Shown here: piece after piece, positions 23,231-36,109 of the stretch
How the letters are laid out: each line of letters opens with the position of its first letter
How positions within the stretch are numbered: the stretch's first letter is position 1
Source: Bryum argenteum
Lineage: Eukaryota > Streptophyta > Bryopsida > Bryales > Bryaceae
NCBI GenBank assembly: GCA_037043015.1
Contig: CM073322.1
Location: 26,378,364-26,442,363 of the forward strand
DNA length: 64,000 nucleotides
Direction: 5' to 3'
Notes under the pieces: model-generated
Databases searched by the model: none
What the model saw: the letters and a program-made list of their open reading frames with translations, nothing else
Told to the model about the DNA's origin: nothing
Translations under genes and position numbers: made by a program

Positions 23231-26108
23231 CTTTCTCAATGTCGGTATGCTCTTATAGATATTCTTTTTTTCATGGCTCTAGTAATATTGTACAAAGGTA
23301 TGTCAAAGGATTGTCATGTGGTCGGTATTATGTGCAAAGGAATTGGTTTTATTATGTACAAATTTCTTCCCTTGGTAATGTAACTTAAATTTATGAAGGG
23401 TAGTGGTACTATTATATTTGATTAATTGGAATTCATTATGCATTTTACTATGGTTAAATGCAATTTGTACCACCTATTCTTCAAATTTCTTGGTTTGTGA
23501 TGCAAGTTTGACAAATTCAAGCCTAGTATAATGTGATGAATGGACAACAATCATTCAATAGTGTGGAAGTAAGAAACTCTTAAATTGTACAATCAATAGG
23601 TAGACATGAAGAGGACCACTTCAAACTACTTTGATGTGGTGCTTTTTGATGACACCTTGGATTCATGCATTTTACATACTGTACTTCAAGCCATCACATG
23701 TAAAAGTAGAATACTGAATTAAATGGCATTTTGTTGCTTATTTTGGATAAAGTTTGATAAAGTTTATGGGTGATGGTATGCTTGGCGTACCCAAAAAGGT
23801 TGTCTCATGAACGATTGCACTCTACATTGGTGTGTCAAACATATCCATTTTTAAATTGTAATACAGGAAGACTTCATTAGATGTGGTTTTAGTTGTCTAT
23901 ACTTATGATGTATCAAGAAAAAAAAATAGAAATTAATAAAAAAAAATAGAAATAATTTTATTTGATTTTTTAGTTGAAAAAGTAAGTTGTGTCTAACTAA
24001 CCTAAAATCCATAGAATCAAGCAAATGAAATGTCAACCATTTTTATTTTCATATAATTTTTGAATATGACCTACATCTTCTTGTATAGAATACAAAATAA
24101 TTTATTTAATTTAAAAAAAATAAAATCATTGTGCACTATAATGCCTGCAAATCCCAAAATTTAGCATTTTTCCTCGCATCTATGAATGGATCCAAAAATA
24201 ATAAAAAATCTAAGAGAAACTTTACAGGCATGTATACTTTGAATTCATTGAGGTGCATGATATTTTATTTTCCATTTTAGGGTCTTTTTACTTGATTAAA
24301 ATGGACAAATTAGACAAACTTTGGAGGCTTTCAATAAAAATAACCTAATTAGTGTGTCCAAAAAGTGATACCCCAAGCTTACCATTGCCCTTATGGTTGT
24401 AAAAAGGAGTCTCGAACCAAGTATTTGACAATGATTTTTTGTTTCCCAAAGTCTAGCTTCCATTTTTGAGTGGACATAGCAATTTATAATGTCATGGTTG
24501 TGAGGTTTATTGTTCCTCATGATTTTCATATTATATCAATTCTTGTTGGAAGCCATGTTATGACTAGTTGGCACCATTTACGATTTGATGTGTGTTATTT
24601 TGAATGGCATTGTGAATGTAGAAGCTGCAACTTTACATATGGATCATGATACCTTATTCCTTTATCCAATCCTCATTTCCAACCAAAAAATGTGGTGTTG
24701 AAGTTAATTTAGTGGTCAAGATCCTCATGTGAGGATTAAGTTTTATGGGTTTGTATAATATTGTTTCTTCATGTCTATCAAATGGCCTCCAATTGTTGAT
24801 AGAGGGTTTTTATGTGAATATTCATCTTGGCACCAAAGGGCATGCAAATTCACCAAAGTTCAATTATTGTTTGAAATTGTTACCCGGTGTGTACGATGGT
24901 TTATCTAAATATATTGGATGTACTTGATGTGGTTGTTTAACCGTGAGGTGTTTGGTGATGTTCCCAAATGATACTATAAGATACTTGTTGAGGTTTGATT
25001 TTGTTAATAGGTTAAATTTTTGTTGTTTGTCATAGTATTACTTTTCTTGAGATGGACTTTGTAATGTCTAATGTTGATGTGTAATCCACTAAAAATTACT
25101 AGATGAGATCCATATGATCTCATTTGAACGGTTCAAATGTTGTGTAGGTTTGATGCAACTTGAGAAGCACAATTTGTAGCTAGGGAGGAGATAGATTAAG
25201 TACTTATTCCACTTTACTAGAAATATGCAAAGCTATTCCACTTTACTAGAAATTATGCATAGCTGAGTGGAGTGATGTTACAAGTGAATAGTACGAAGTG
25301 CAAGTTTTTGGAGGATAGTTGCACCATCTTTGATTAATCAATGTAAATGTCACATTGTACAAGTTCATGAAATGAAATGAAATTATCTTATGGATTCAAT
25401 ACATGAAAGATTTGTACGACTGTTGACTTTGTCGAATATTAAGCATTGTTACATGATTCAAACATGGTGAATCTAACTCAAGTGTTCTACGTTGTATGTC
25501 TTATGCAGTGTTGTTGTAAGCAAATTTGATGGACATTCTTGGAGGCCTTCATGTAAGATCCCTTATTGAAGGTTTTGTACCAAAACATTTGTACATTCAA
25601 TACATATCATGCTTCGTACGCTTGAAAATATCATTTGATGAAAGCAATAATACCCTTTCATAAGTGACTTGTTGTTCTCCCATAGTTATTGTCAAGAAGG
25701 AAAAAAACATGCATGGTTGCATTTATTGTTGACATAATTAAGGAACTCATTAGTTGGAAGTGACGTCATCCGAATATTCTTGAAAATATAGATTTGATTT
25801 TTAAGTGAAGTCACTTGATATTAGGAGGCTGCTTGAAACATTGTTGGTATTTGTTTTAGCGACTCACATTTCATGAAAGCTTTGTCAAATAAAAAGCTGA
25901 ATATGAATGTGAATTGTAAAAGTAGATGGAGATTGACATCTATGGTAGAATATATCAACAATATTGGAGAGATTGTTACTAATCTTGTAACTCTTTTATT
26001 GGTTATGAACATTTTCTAGGATTCAAGGTTATTCATCCCAAGCACTTGAAGATAAAGCCTAGCACAACGAGATATTTTTCTTCCATTGACTTTTTAATTG
26101 TTTCAATC
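23231..26108. other. AT-rich spacer upstream of the TIR-NBS-LRR gene
   Basis: No gene is recognised. A 31-bp tandem duplication (TATTCCACTTTACTAGAAAT) lies at about 25203-25262. The last few hundred bases should hold the promoter of the following gene; no clear TATA box was seen. Confidence 0.5.
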
Positions 26109-29100
26109 ATGGATGAGAGTGGCGGTGCCCAATCCAGGCGCGCTCAACTTGATTTAAGCTTGTGTAATGCATTAAACTCTAAGTATGATGTATTTTTGAA
26201 TCACCGCGGCCCAGAGACAAAGTATACCTTTGTTTCAGCTTTGGAGAAAGCCCTTCGTCAAGTGGCTTACAAGGCCTTCATGGATGTGAGATCTCTTATA
26301 AAAGGACAAGGAGCATTTTCCTCAATTGGTGATGCACTCATGGGGGCTTCCATACATGTTGCAATATTCTCTCCAAGATATGCAGAGTCCAAGTATTGTC
26401 TCAACGAGCTATGTGAGATTATGTGTAGCGGAAAACCTATAATTCCGATATTTTATAACATTGAGCCAGAGAACTTGCGCCAAACGGATAATGGGCCTTT
26501 TGCCGAAGCATTTTGTAAGCATGTCTTAAAAGGGAGAAGTGAAGAAGTGACAAAATGGAAAGAAGCTCTTCTTGGTGCCGCTTCAATATCAGGGTTTAAA
26601 CACGTGGAACATGTCAAGTAAATCTTTCTAACGATCTCATAGAATCCATTGATGCATTATATTGAGGATGGTAGCATAATGTAGTAAGTAATTGTTCAAG
26701 TAAAGTTTTCTAACGATCTTATCAAATACATTGATGCACAATATTGAGGATGGTAGTATACTTGAGGTAATAATTGTTCCGGTGATTCGAGAAACGTTTA
26801 CAAATTTAATGGAATGTTAATGGTGCGTCTTTGATGTATTGAGTGTGCAGTGATATGATGGAGTTGGTGTCCAAAGTAGTTGCTCGTGTAATGGAGGCTT
26901 TGCCTCTACCTCCTCCATTGCCAGTTGCACGACATCCAGTAGGCATGAGTGAATCATCAAGTGATGTATGCAACATGTTTGATCGAATGGGAGAGCATGC
27001 AGGAATTGTTGGCATTTGTGGCATGGGTGGAATAGGCAAGACAACTTTGGCAAAGGAAGTATACAATCAAAAGCGTTCGGAGTTCAAGCACCATTGTTTT
27101 GTGAAAGATGTAAAAGATTGCCATAGCTTTGCTAGGAGGGAATTACAAGAGAGGATGGTTGCTGACTTATTTCATATGGAGCTGAAGGACTTGCCTTACA
27201 ACCATGAGCAACGGTTGAAAATGATTCAAGAGAAAAAAGTGCTAATAGTCCTTGATGATATTTGTGAGTTAGACCAATTTAGGGACTTGATACCCGATGC
27301 AAGGAAGATGAGACCTGGAAGTCGACTTATAGTCACTTCTCGAGATAGTGCAATATTGCGTGAGATCATGTCCGATGTGCCTACATCGCAGCATGGGCTG
27401 TACTATGTTCGGGAGTTGGATAAGTCGGATTCCCTTGAGCTTTTTATATGGTGTGCATTCAAGAAGACAAGTTTAAGTGATGTGGATAGCCTCTTCCAAA
27501 ATCATGTTATAAAGATCACTGAAGCTTGTTGTGGGGTGCCACTTGCATTGGAAATCATGGGAGGATATTTGAGAGATCAAGTGGGGTTAGAACATTGGAA
27601 CGAAGCACTTTCTACTTTGAAGAGCAATGCACTTATCATGGGAAGTCTTCAAATTAGCTACAAAGGCCTTCAAAATGATGATCTAAGGAGGATGTTTGTG
27701 GACATAGCTTCTCTCATGCTTGGACACGAAAAGCAAAAATGTTTGATAGTTTGGGAGGCAAACGAGTACAATGCACCAAATTCTTTGTTGAGTATACTTA
27801 TCAACAAGTGTTTGGTAAAAGTTGATGAAAATGGTATATTGTGTATGCACGATTTAGTGCGGGACATGGGACGAGAAATTGTTAAAGAATTATCAAGAGC
27901 CAAGATGGAGATACCAAGTCATGTATGGAGTGCAGAAGAAGGAGAAAAATTTCTTAAGAGGAGAAAGGTTGGACCTTAGTAATAATCATTTTCCTTGCAA
28001 TAATCTGTGATGAATTATGAATTCATAAGTTTGTATATTGTTCTGAATCATCAAGTTTGTATATTGTTCCGTTTTTAGGATTGAAATTTGAATTACATTT
28101 ATGTTGATTTATTAATTGACAAGAATGTGCTTTTTGTTGTGTATAATAATTAAGGTTGTGACTTGGATTTGCAGGAGGGAAATAGTCTTGTAGGACTTTC
28201 GCTTATTGGGATGGAGCCATCTAAAGTTTTCAATGCACAAGAATTTATGAAGTTTAGTAATTTGAGATACCTTTTATTGGATACATGTTTGGTGGAGGGT
28301 GACTTTTCAATGTGGTCGGAGGATTTGAGATGGTTACAATGGAGATGCTATCCCCATGCGCAATTACCAATGTCTTTGAAGCTTCCAAACTTGGCGGTAT
28401 TGGACCTCTCAAATAGCTTTGATCTTCGTGAGGTGTGGAGCAAAGAATCAGAGGTAAGGGTACCAAATTGATATACCATTGAAATCATGTCATCCTAATA
28501 TTATTACGAAAGAGTTGTTCATCATCTTGATATCAACTAATGCTAAGAAATGCTAAGAAAGTGACATTTTAATTCTAGTTGAATTTTCATTGCATTTGTT
28601 AAGAAATAAATTAGTATGTAGAAAAGTTATATCAATTGTACTTGTATACATGTACATCTCTATTTATTCAATATTTAATAGTTTGAATCTAATGATAACG
28701 CATATGGTAATGATCCAGTGCCCAATTGAGGAGTTAGAATTATTACAACTTCACAACTGCACCAACCTGATAGTGATACCAAACAACATCAAACAATGTT
28801 TGAAGTTGAAGCATGTAGATATCCAAGGATGCTCGAATTTGGAAGCGTTACCAGAATCATTCTGCAACTTGTGCAATTTGGAGATTTTAGATATGAAAAG
28901 GTGTGGTAAACTTCAAAAGCTTCCACCTTTGTTCTCCAAGCTTATCAAACTTTCAAAACTAGTCTTGGAAGGAACATCTTTGATGGAATTGCCAAAAGAT
29001 TTTGGCCAACTTTCAAGCTTGAGGGAATTGATATTATATAAGTGCGAGAATTTGGTGTGGTTACCGGAATCATTTGGAAGCTTGTGCAATTTGGAGATTT

Positions 29101-30314
29101 TAGGTATGACAAGCTGTGGTGAACTTCAAATTCTTCCACCTTCATTCTCCAAGCTTATCAAACTGTCAAATCTAGTCTTGGACGGAACATCTTTGATGAA
29201 ATTGCCAAATGATTTTGGCCAACTTTCAAGCTTGAAGGAAGTAGGTTTGTATGAGTGCTTGAATTTGGTAGAGTTACCAGAATCATTTGGAAGCTTGTGC
29301 AACTTGGAGATCTTAGACATGAGAGGGTGTGGTAAAATTCAAAGTCTCCCACCATCATTCTCCAAGCTCATCAAACTTTCAACATTGTATTTGGGGGGAA
29401 CCTCTTTGATGGAATTGCCAAAAGATTTTGGCCAACTTTCAAGCTTGAAGGAAGTAGGTTTGTATGACTTCTTGAATTTGGTACAGTTACCAGAATCATT
29501 TGGAAGCTTGTGCAACTTGGAGATCTTAGATATGAGAGGGTGTGGTAAAATTCAAAGTTTCCCACCATCATTCTCCAAGCTCATCAAACTTTCAAAACTC
29601 TATTTGGGAGAAACCTCTTTGATGGAATTGCCAAAAGATTCTGGCCAACTTTCAAGCCTGAGAGAAGTAAGTTTGTACGAGTGCTTGAATTTGGTAGGGT
29701 TACCAGAATCATTTGGAAGGTTGTGCAATTTGGAGATTTTAGATATGACAAGGTGTAGTAAACTTCAAAGTCTCCCACCTTCATTCTCCAAGCTCATCAA
29801 ACTTTCAAAACTCTATTTGGGAGAAACCTCTTTGATGGAATTGCCAAAAGATTTTGGCCAACTTTCAAGCTTGACGGAAGTCAGATTGAATGATTGCGAG
29901 AATTTGGTAGCGTTACCAGAATCATTTGGAAGTTTGTGCAATTTGGAGATTGTAGATATGACAAGCTGTAGTAAACTTCAAAGTCTCCCACCTTCATTCT
30001 CCAAGCTCATTAAACTTTCAAAACTATACTTGGGGGGAACCTCTTTGGTGGAATTGCCAGAAGATTTTGGCCAACTTTCAAGCTTGAAGGAAGTAAGTTT
30101 CTATGGGTGCAAGAATTTGGTAGAGTTACCAGAATCATTTGGAAGCTTGTGCAATTTGGAGATCTTAGATATTAGTTGGTGTAAAGAACTTAAAAGGCTC
30201 CCAAATTCATTCTCCAAACTCATGAAAAATTTAATATTGTTCTTAGAGGGAACGTCTGTGACGGAATTGTCAAAAGATTTTGGCCAACTTTCAAGCCCGA
30301 AGGACATGAGTTAG
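26109..30314 (+). CDS. TIR-NBS-LRR immune receptor
   Basis: Four exons, 26109-26617, 26851-27967, 28175-28453 and 28719-30314, join in frame to 1166 residues, the usual TNL layout. The TIR domain (about 25-190) has YDVFLNHRGP, LIKGQGAFSSI, FSPRYAESKYCLNEL and PIFYNIEPENLR. NB-ARC has P-loop GMGGIGKTT (about 225), kinase-2 LIVLDD (about 300), GSRLIVTSRD, GVPLALEIMG (about 397) and MHDLVRDMGREIV (about 501). Leucine-rich repeats fill the C-terminal 520 residues. These receptors sense pathogen effectors; the TIR domain acts as an NADase in signalling. The LRR exon is built from seven near-identical 213-bp units (71 residues, three LRRs each) starting at 28848, 29061, 29274, 29487, 29700, 29913 and 30126. 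The stop TAG at 30312 sits where sister units have Leu (TTG), and the repeat continues downstream, so the protein looks truncated by a nonsense change. The 28718/28719 acceptor has a weak pyrimidine tract. Confidence 0.88.
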
Positions 30315-31290
30315 AATGAGTTTAAGAGTTTGGTACAGTTACCAAAATCATTTGGAAGCTTGTGCAATTTGGAGTTCTAGATATGTGTAGTTAAAAATTT
30401 CAAGGTTTTCCACTTCTTTTTTTGTGCTCAACATACTTTTTGAAATGGATTTTGACTGTACAGCTTTGATGGAAGTACACAATAATTTTGGCTAACTTTG
30501 AAGCCCTAAGAAAGTGAGTTTCTATGCTTGCGAGAATTTGGTAGATTTGCTTGAATCATTTGGAAGCCCATGCATTTTGAAGATCTTAAATATGTAAAGT
30601 TTTGAAAATCTTCAAAGAATTCTGCCTTCTTATTCCAAGCTCATCAAACTCTAAAAACTATTCGTAAGCTAGTGATTTAATGGATTTGTCAATTGAATTT
30701 GAAAACTTTCAAGCGTTAAGGAAGTGGGTTTGGACGAATGGAAGAATTTGGTAGAGTTACGAGAATCATTTGGAAGCTTGTGTAATCTGGAGATCTTGAA
30801 CATCAAAAGGTTTGAGAAACTTCAAAGGCTTCAACTTGTATTTTCCAAATTCACGAGGCTTCAAAACTATACTTGAATTCCCCTAAATTTGATGAGATTT
30901 CTAAACAATTTTTGCCAATTTTCAAGTCTTTATGAAGTGAGTTTGAGTGGATGCAAGAATTTACCATAGATACCAAAATTATTTAGAAGCTAGTGCAACT
31001 TTGAAATGTAGAATATGAGATTTTGTAATAGGACTTCAGAGGCTTCCATCTTTATTTTCTAAGGCCGTCAGAGTTTCTAGATCAAACTTGGACTCTAAAA
31101 CTTTGATGGTACAACCAAAAGATTTCGGTCAGATTTTAAGTCTTTAGGAAGAAATTCTTGGTAAAAGTAAGAATTTGGTGGAATGGCAAGAATCATTCAA
31201 AGCTTATGCAATTGTATCATTGTTGTTGTAAATTTGTTCAGTGCCAAAAAGGCTTCCATCTTCATTTTCAAAGATTAATTAAGCCCAACG
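30315..31290 (+). pseudogene. Decayed 3' LRR units of the TIR-NBS-LRR gene
   Basis: After the stop codon the 213-bp rhythm continues. Motifs equivalent to LPESFGSLCNLE start near 30339, 30552, 30757, 30970 and 31180, with growing numbers of stops, frameshifts and substitutions. The first of these units still reads in frame after the stop (LVQLPKSFGSLCNLE). This is the former C-terminal end of the receptor, no longer under selection, or an array of units that was never translated. Confidence 0.75.
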
Positions 31291-32795
31291 TTATTGAGGG
31301 CATTGTAAGATGATTTTGGCTTACAGTTGAGGTGAATCTTGTGTGTCTATCTGCACAAAACTTGTACCAAATAGGAACTTATTCAAAAACTGGAGTTGTC
31401 TTCTTTGACACTTTTTTGACAATGTTTGTCAGGCTATCACATTTGTCATGACTGTTGCTTTCATCAAGTGTTTAGTACGTTAAAAAATTTGGATGAAATA
31501 TGCTTCATCATTTGGGAATACCATGCATATTCTAGAATATTAGGAGTAAATTCTAAAAAAATTGTATATTTTCCCTATCATACATGTATATGTCACTTCT
31601 AAAATAAGTCACTTATGTCATATGAGACACATAATTCTAGTGTACGTTTTAGGACACATTTACTACTAGTAATATTCTAAAAGTAGAAACCTAAAACATG
31701 AACTCTAATCATGTATGCATTAGGTACATGCAAGGGAGGTTAGATCTTTATACAAGTAAGAATCTACAGCATCCGCCATTAGGTGGTTCTGTCATAGGAG
31801 TAACTAGTCTATCTAATGTAGAAGCCGTGACGCTCGCTTGTCATTGAGCAAGAATTAACCCCTAAAGTCAATTGAAGTCATATTATAGACGTTTGGGGTT
31901 TGGTCAACCTCTAATTTATTAAATTAAGATTGCATGAAATTGAAACCTTTGAATGGTTGGTTGTGAAGTTTTACCATAAATTTCCAAAAAGTAATATAAA
32001 CTGAGAATTTCTTTTGTTCTAAGTTTTGTATTTTTTGTATATGTAGATGTGGTATCAAGCCATGATCCCACCATTTGGATATCGTATTTGATAATTTCAT
32101 GCCTTTTCAATGTGAAAGAGGGGTGTCGTGAGAGCAAAAGTTGCCTTGGGAAATCCTTGGGATTTTGGCTGCTGCTAATCAATCCTAGGAAGTATCATAC
32201 CAAACAAGAGTATCGAGATAAAATTCACCGATTGCAGTGAAGGTGCAAGTTTGCAGCTTCTCAAGGAAGGTGCCAACCACAAACTTACTTTATCACTCGA
32301 AAATGTAAACACACATATTGCAAACCTATATTCACATATAATTCCAAATCGCCGATTCAAAACATCTCCAACACATAGAAAAAGAAACTCCTCTCAAAAT
32401 ATTCCACCTACCTCTTCTTGTCTTCCCAAACCCTTTTCAAATACTAACTTTTAAAACCCTTGATTTGAGAAGTCTCTCTCCTCTGGTAAACAATCCTTCC
32501 TATCTTTTTCCAAAACACTGTTTATTTTATTTTTATTTTTATTATTATTATTATTTTATTTTATTTTTTTATCCACCACCACCAGAGTGACACTTCTCCC
32601 TCATAAGCAAAAGATACCTTTCACCTACGTTATTCTTATATACCCCCTCATCACCGCTATTTAATAATTTAATCATATTTACAACATGACAACGCCCTTT
32701 GTATTTGATTTTGAGCACACCTCTATGTGAAAAATCTAATATTTCTTCAAGTTTTATAGGTCCTATGAGGGTAAAAATTTCATAGATATATTCCT
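31291..32795. other. Spacer
   Basis: No gene is recognised. TTAACCCCTAAAG at about 31856 resembles the end of the TTAA-flanked element at 52472, but no partner end is nearby. A stretch at 32519-32570 is a T/A simple repeat. Confidence 0.45.
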
Positions 32796-33127
32796 ATCTC
32801 ACCCAGGGTTGTCTTATGTGACACACTTTTCGGAATGTCTGTCTGATTTTTTGTATTCGACATGTCTGTCTGACGTCCGATTCGACGGGAATGTCGACCG
32901 TACCAGAAATTGCATAGTAAAAACTTGTTGAGGGTTTTGGAGATTGACATTGAGGTAAAAAGCTATTTTCATACGTAGCGTAGGCTCAATAATGACGTGG
33001 AAAAAAAAATACACATCACTCTAAGAGACTGCAGGTGTCGCCGTGTCGGCGACCACGGGTTCCGCATGGGCAACCATATATTTTACAAAGTACAAAACTA
33101 GATCCCTTGCACTCAAATTATACATTA

Positions 33128-33364
33128 AACCCCAATTCCGTTAAAATGGCATTATTTCGGTAAAATGGCACACCTCAACTTTCTGAACTGTAGCTCAAAA
33201 ACCATGTGATATAACAGAATTTTAAGGTGATATTAGGGAAAATGAGTGACAATGTACATAAAGAAGTGATATTACAGAATATACCATTTTATATGAGCAC
33301 AAATGTAAGATCTTGTGTGACAAACTGGCACATGGCATAGTGCCATTTTAACGGAATTGGGGTT
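33128..33364. mobile_element. MITE, family A copy 2
   Basis: This 237-bp element has ends AACCCCAATTCCGTTAAAA and TTTTAACGGAATTGGGGTT, which pair perfectly over 19 or more bases. It is over 90 per cent identical by eye to the copy at 4675-4931 and lies nested inside the hAT-like element. ATTA precedes it and CTTA follows, compatible with a TTA duplication. The near-identity of two copies 28 kb apart suggests fairly recent movement. Confidence 0.85.
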
Positions 33365-33885
33365 CTTATCTTCAATATATCTTCGAATGGATCGAGGTTT
33401 CTATCACCAATACAAGACTGTAATTGGAATCCATTCTAAAAAATAAATTCAAAATCTAACGGTGGTTGAAGGAGATCTATCTCTTCAAAAATCATCTACT
33501 TTTTCACTTTTTTCATTGTAGAAATATCATTGCAAAGCCAATACTAAAATTATCTGGATCAAAATACTTCCAACTACAAAGATTGTGGGATGCATCTAAA
33601 GATCACACTTGTGTAAAACAAATCATGCAAAAACAATTTTGATGTCACATAATAGGCTTGCAATGGTAAAACATGCCAAATGTTTAAAAACCCAAAAAAC
33701 ATATACTCCCTTCACTAAAATGCATGCCATTTTTTCATACTTAATTTTATGGGTCTGCAAGTTTTACCGCGTAAACTAGACTTAATTTGGAACCCAACCC
33801 AAGTGATTTCGTCAAAAACAGAGTCCAAATGGAAATGTTATGGCTCTTCAAAGTCCATGTCCTTCGTCCAAAATGTTCATGGGCG

Positions 33886-34640
33886 ACCGGCAGTCCTTGC
33901 TATCAGGTAGACCGTCGGTCGCCCTCTCAGCTACGTTCGCCCATCAGCTGGATCAGCGGTCGCCCCACTGACCGACGTTCGCCCATCGGCTGTATCGGCG
34001 GTCGCCCCAACAGAAGGGGTACAAATAGGCTCGCGGACACTTTGTTCTTGCCCATCAGGTAGACCGCCGGTCGCCCTCTCAGCTATGTTCGCCCATCAAC
34101 TGAATCGGCGGTCGCCCCACTCACCGACGTTTGCCCATCGGCTGTATCAACGGTCGCCCCAACAGAAGGGGTACAAATAGGCTCGTGGACACTTTGTCCT
34201 TGCCCATCAGGTAGACCGCCGGTCGCCCTCTCAGCTACGTTCGCCCATCAGCTGGATCGGCGGTCGCCCCACTGACCAACGTTCGCCCATCGGCTGTATC
34301 GGCGGTCGCCCCAGCAGAAGGGGTACAAATAGGCTCGCGGACACTTTGTCCTTGCCCATCAGGTAGACCGCTGTCGCCCTCTCAGCTACGTTCGCCCATC
34401 AGCTGGATCGGCGGTCGCCCCACTGACCGACGTTCGCCCATCGGCTGTATCGGCGGTCGCCCCAACAGAAGGGGTACAAATAGGCTCGCGGACACTTTGT
34501 CCTTGCCCATCAGGTAGACTGCTGTCGCCCTCTCAGCTACGTTCGCCCATCAACTGGATTGGCGTTCGCCCCATTGACCGACGTTCGCCCATTGGCTGTA
34601 TCGGCGGTCGCCCAGGGGCGATCGTCGGTCGCTCAGGGGT
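33886..34640. repeat. GC-rich 152-bp satellite inside the hAT-like element
   Basis: Nearly five units of about 152 bp are marked by ACAAATAGGCTCGCGGACAC at 34021, 34173, 34325 and 34476. Each unit is itself built from shorter blocks of the type GTTCGCCCATCRGCTG and GGCGGTCGCCCC. Base composition (GC-rich, many CG dinucleotides) differs strikingly from the AT-rich surroundings. Confidence 0.85.
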
Positions 34641-34924
34641 GACCGATGATCGCCTCGACTCGCGGTGGACAAGGCGACCGCCGCTCCAGGACGAGGAAAC
34701 CGCCGGTCCAGTCCTACGTGGCGCAGTCGCTCATTGTATTGCTGAGTTGTACAGTCCATGTGGCAGCCACGTAGGATTCAACGTGGACAGGGTAAGTCAA
34801 GGGTAACTTTTTTGTAGGAAAAGATTTTGTAGATTCTATTAGACATTCTGGGGCTCAATGTCTGTCTGACATGTCGTGTCTGTCTGACGTTCGACAGTGT
34901 CTCAAAGACAACCCTGATCTCACC

Positions 34925-35308
34925 TACAAACAAGAATGTGAAGTCTTGGTTCATATTTACTTCCAAAAATGATCTTTTTGAGCAGTCAAATCATTGCTCT
35001 CCCTTTCTACAAGAAGGGCTAAAAACTTATTTTCCAACTTTGAACATTATGATCTCACAATTGGTGAGGGATTTGAATCTAAGATTTGATACACATATAT
35101 ACATACCAGTTAGGTACTAAAAGCTTACAATACAATATTTGAAAATCCATCAAAAATTGAAAATATTCACCTTGCATTGAAAGAGTAATTTTGAAACTTT
35201 ATGACAGTCTACTCAAAATACTCTTGTAATTTTTTAAAAACATGTTGATTGAGTGATGTGCAACAGATTGCACACCTTGCGTCAGCTACAGCAGTGCTGC
35301 AACAAAGA
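34925..35308. other. Spacer between the hAT-like element and the solo LTR
   Basis: Plain AT-rich DNA with no recognised gene. Confidence 0.5.
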
Positions 35309-35313
35309 AGTAG

Positions 35314-36104
35314 TGTTAGCCGGGGTACGGGTATGGAGATGTCTGAGGTGCGAGGAGGGAGGTAAGGACAGGGAGGAGGAGGTAAGAGAACCGGGGCTCA
35401 CGGACTTCTGCCACGTTTATCCCTAGCGGTCAGGGTAAGCCTGGACAGTCGTTAACCGGTGACCGTAATTGCTGAGTGATTAGCTTAGCGGGGGTGAGTC
35501 AACTCCCGAGGTCGGGGGATAATGCTCGAACGGCCTGAGTCCCAAGGTTGCAGCTCCGTGGCGTTACTCTTCTGGTCTTGCTTCCACAGTCAAGGTATTT
35601 GCTCCGCGGGGAAGCTACTCCTTGGTGCGGCGGAGTTTGCAACGATGGTCTTGCAATCACGTTGCGGAGCCTGAGACACAATTACTTCAACCCAGGGAGT
35701 TCTGCGGTGCCACGGATTGCGCGAGAGTTAGAATACTTGAGTAGAGGAGGAAGGGTTTTTAGAAAGCAAGTAGAATATAGAGTAGAATCAGATCGAGTCC
35801 TGGGTTTGCATTGAATCAGTGAATGCCGAATGGCTACAAGGAGTGGCGACAATGCGCTCGTGGCTATCACTACATTCGTGCGATTCAGGAATTAGCTATT
35901 GTGTAATTCCATTCTCTACTTATAATAAAACCTAACTTCCTTGCGCTGGCTTTTGCCTTAACTATTCTGCGTCCGTGGTCTCGATCCCCGAGGCCCTGTC
36001 ACTGCACCCTCGGCCTCGAGCCCCGTGGTCGTTGTTATGCCTTGGTCTCCCCGTGGCTCTCCTGGTCTTCGGTAATGATACCCGCGTTGCCGTGGCGGGT
36101 AACA
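35314..36104. mobile_element. Solo LTR of an LTR retrotransposon
   Basis: The 791-bp block begins TGTTAGCCGGGG and ends GCGGGTAACA, that is, TG...CA with TGTTA/TAACA inverted ends. It is flanked by identical 5-bp AGTAG (35309-35313 and 36105-36109). It is GC-richer than its neighbours and has a probable polyadenylation signal (AATAAAACC at about 35924). No gag, pol, primer-binding site or second LTR adjoins it, so the internal part was probably lost by LTR recombination. The superfamily (Copia or Gypsy) cannot be told from the LTR alone. Confidence 0.85.
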
Positions 36105-36109
36105 AGTAG

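Larger units (their letters stand above)
32804..34916. mobile_element. Non-autonomous hAT-like element
   Basis: The element begins CAGGGTTGTCTTATGTGACA and ends with the matching complement (AGTGTCTCAAAGACAACCCTG region, pairing at CAGGGTTGTC and imperfectly inward). It is flanked on both sides by the identical 8-bp ATCTCACC (32796-32803, 34917-34924). An 8-bp target duplication with CAGGG-type termini is characteristic of the hAT superfamily. Subterminal motifs ATGTCTGTCTGA and TCTGTCTGACGT occur at both ends in opposite orientation and may be transposase-binding repeats. No transposase gene is present. The 2113-bp interior holds the nested MITE at 33128, an inverted copy of the dispersed repeat seen at 2010-2480, and a GC-rich satellite (33886-34640). 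Confidence 0.85.

Noticed and set aside
28945-30307. Series of minus-strand frames of 64-68 codons at 213-bp spacing
   Set aside because: They are complements of the LRR units and have no independent support.
28848-30338. Regular 213-bp repeats that might suggest a CRISPR-like or satellite array
   Set aside because: They encode leucine-rich repeats in one open frame of a TIR-NBS-LRR gene, and a CRISPR array is not expected in a plant nucleus.
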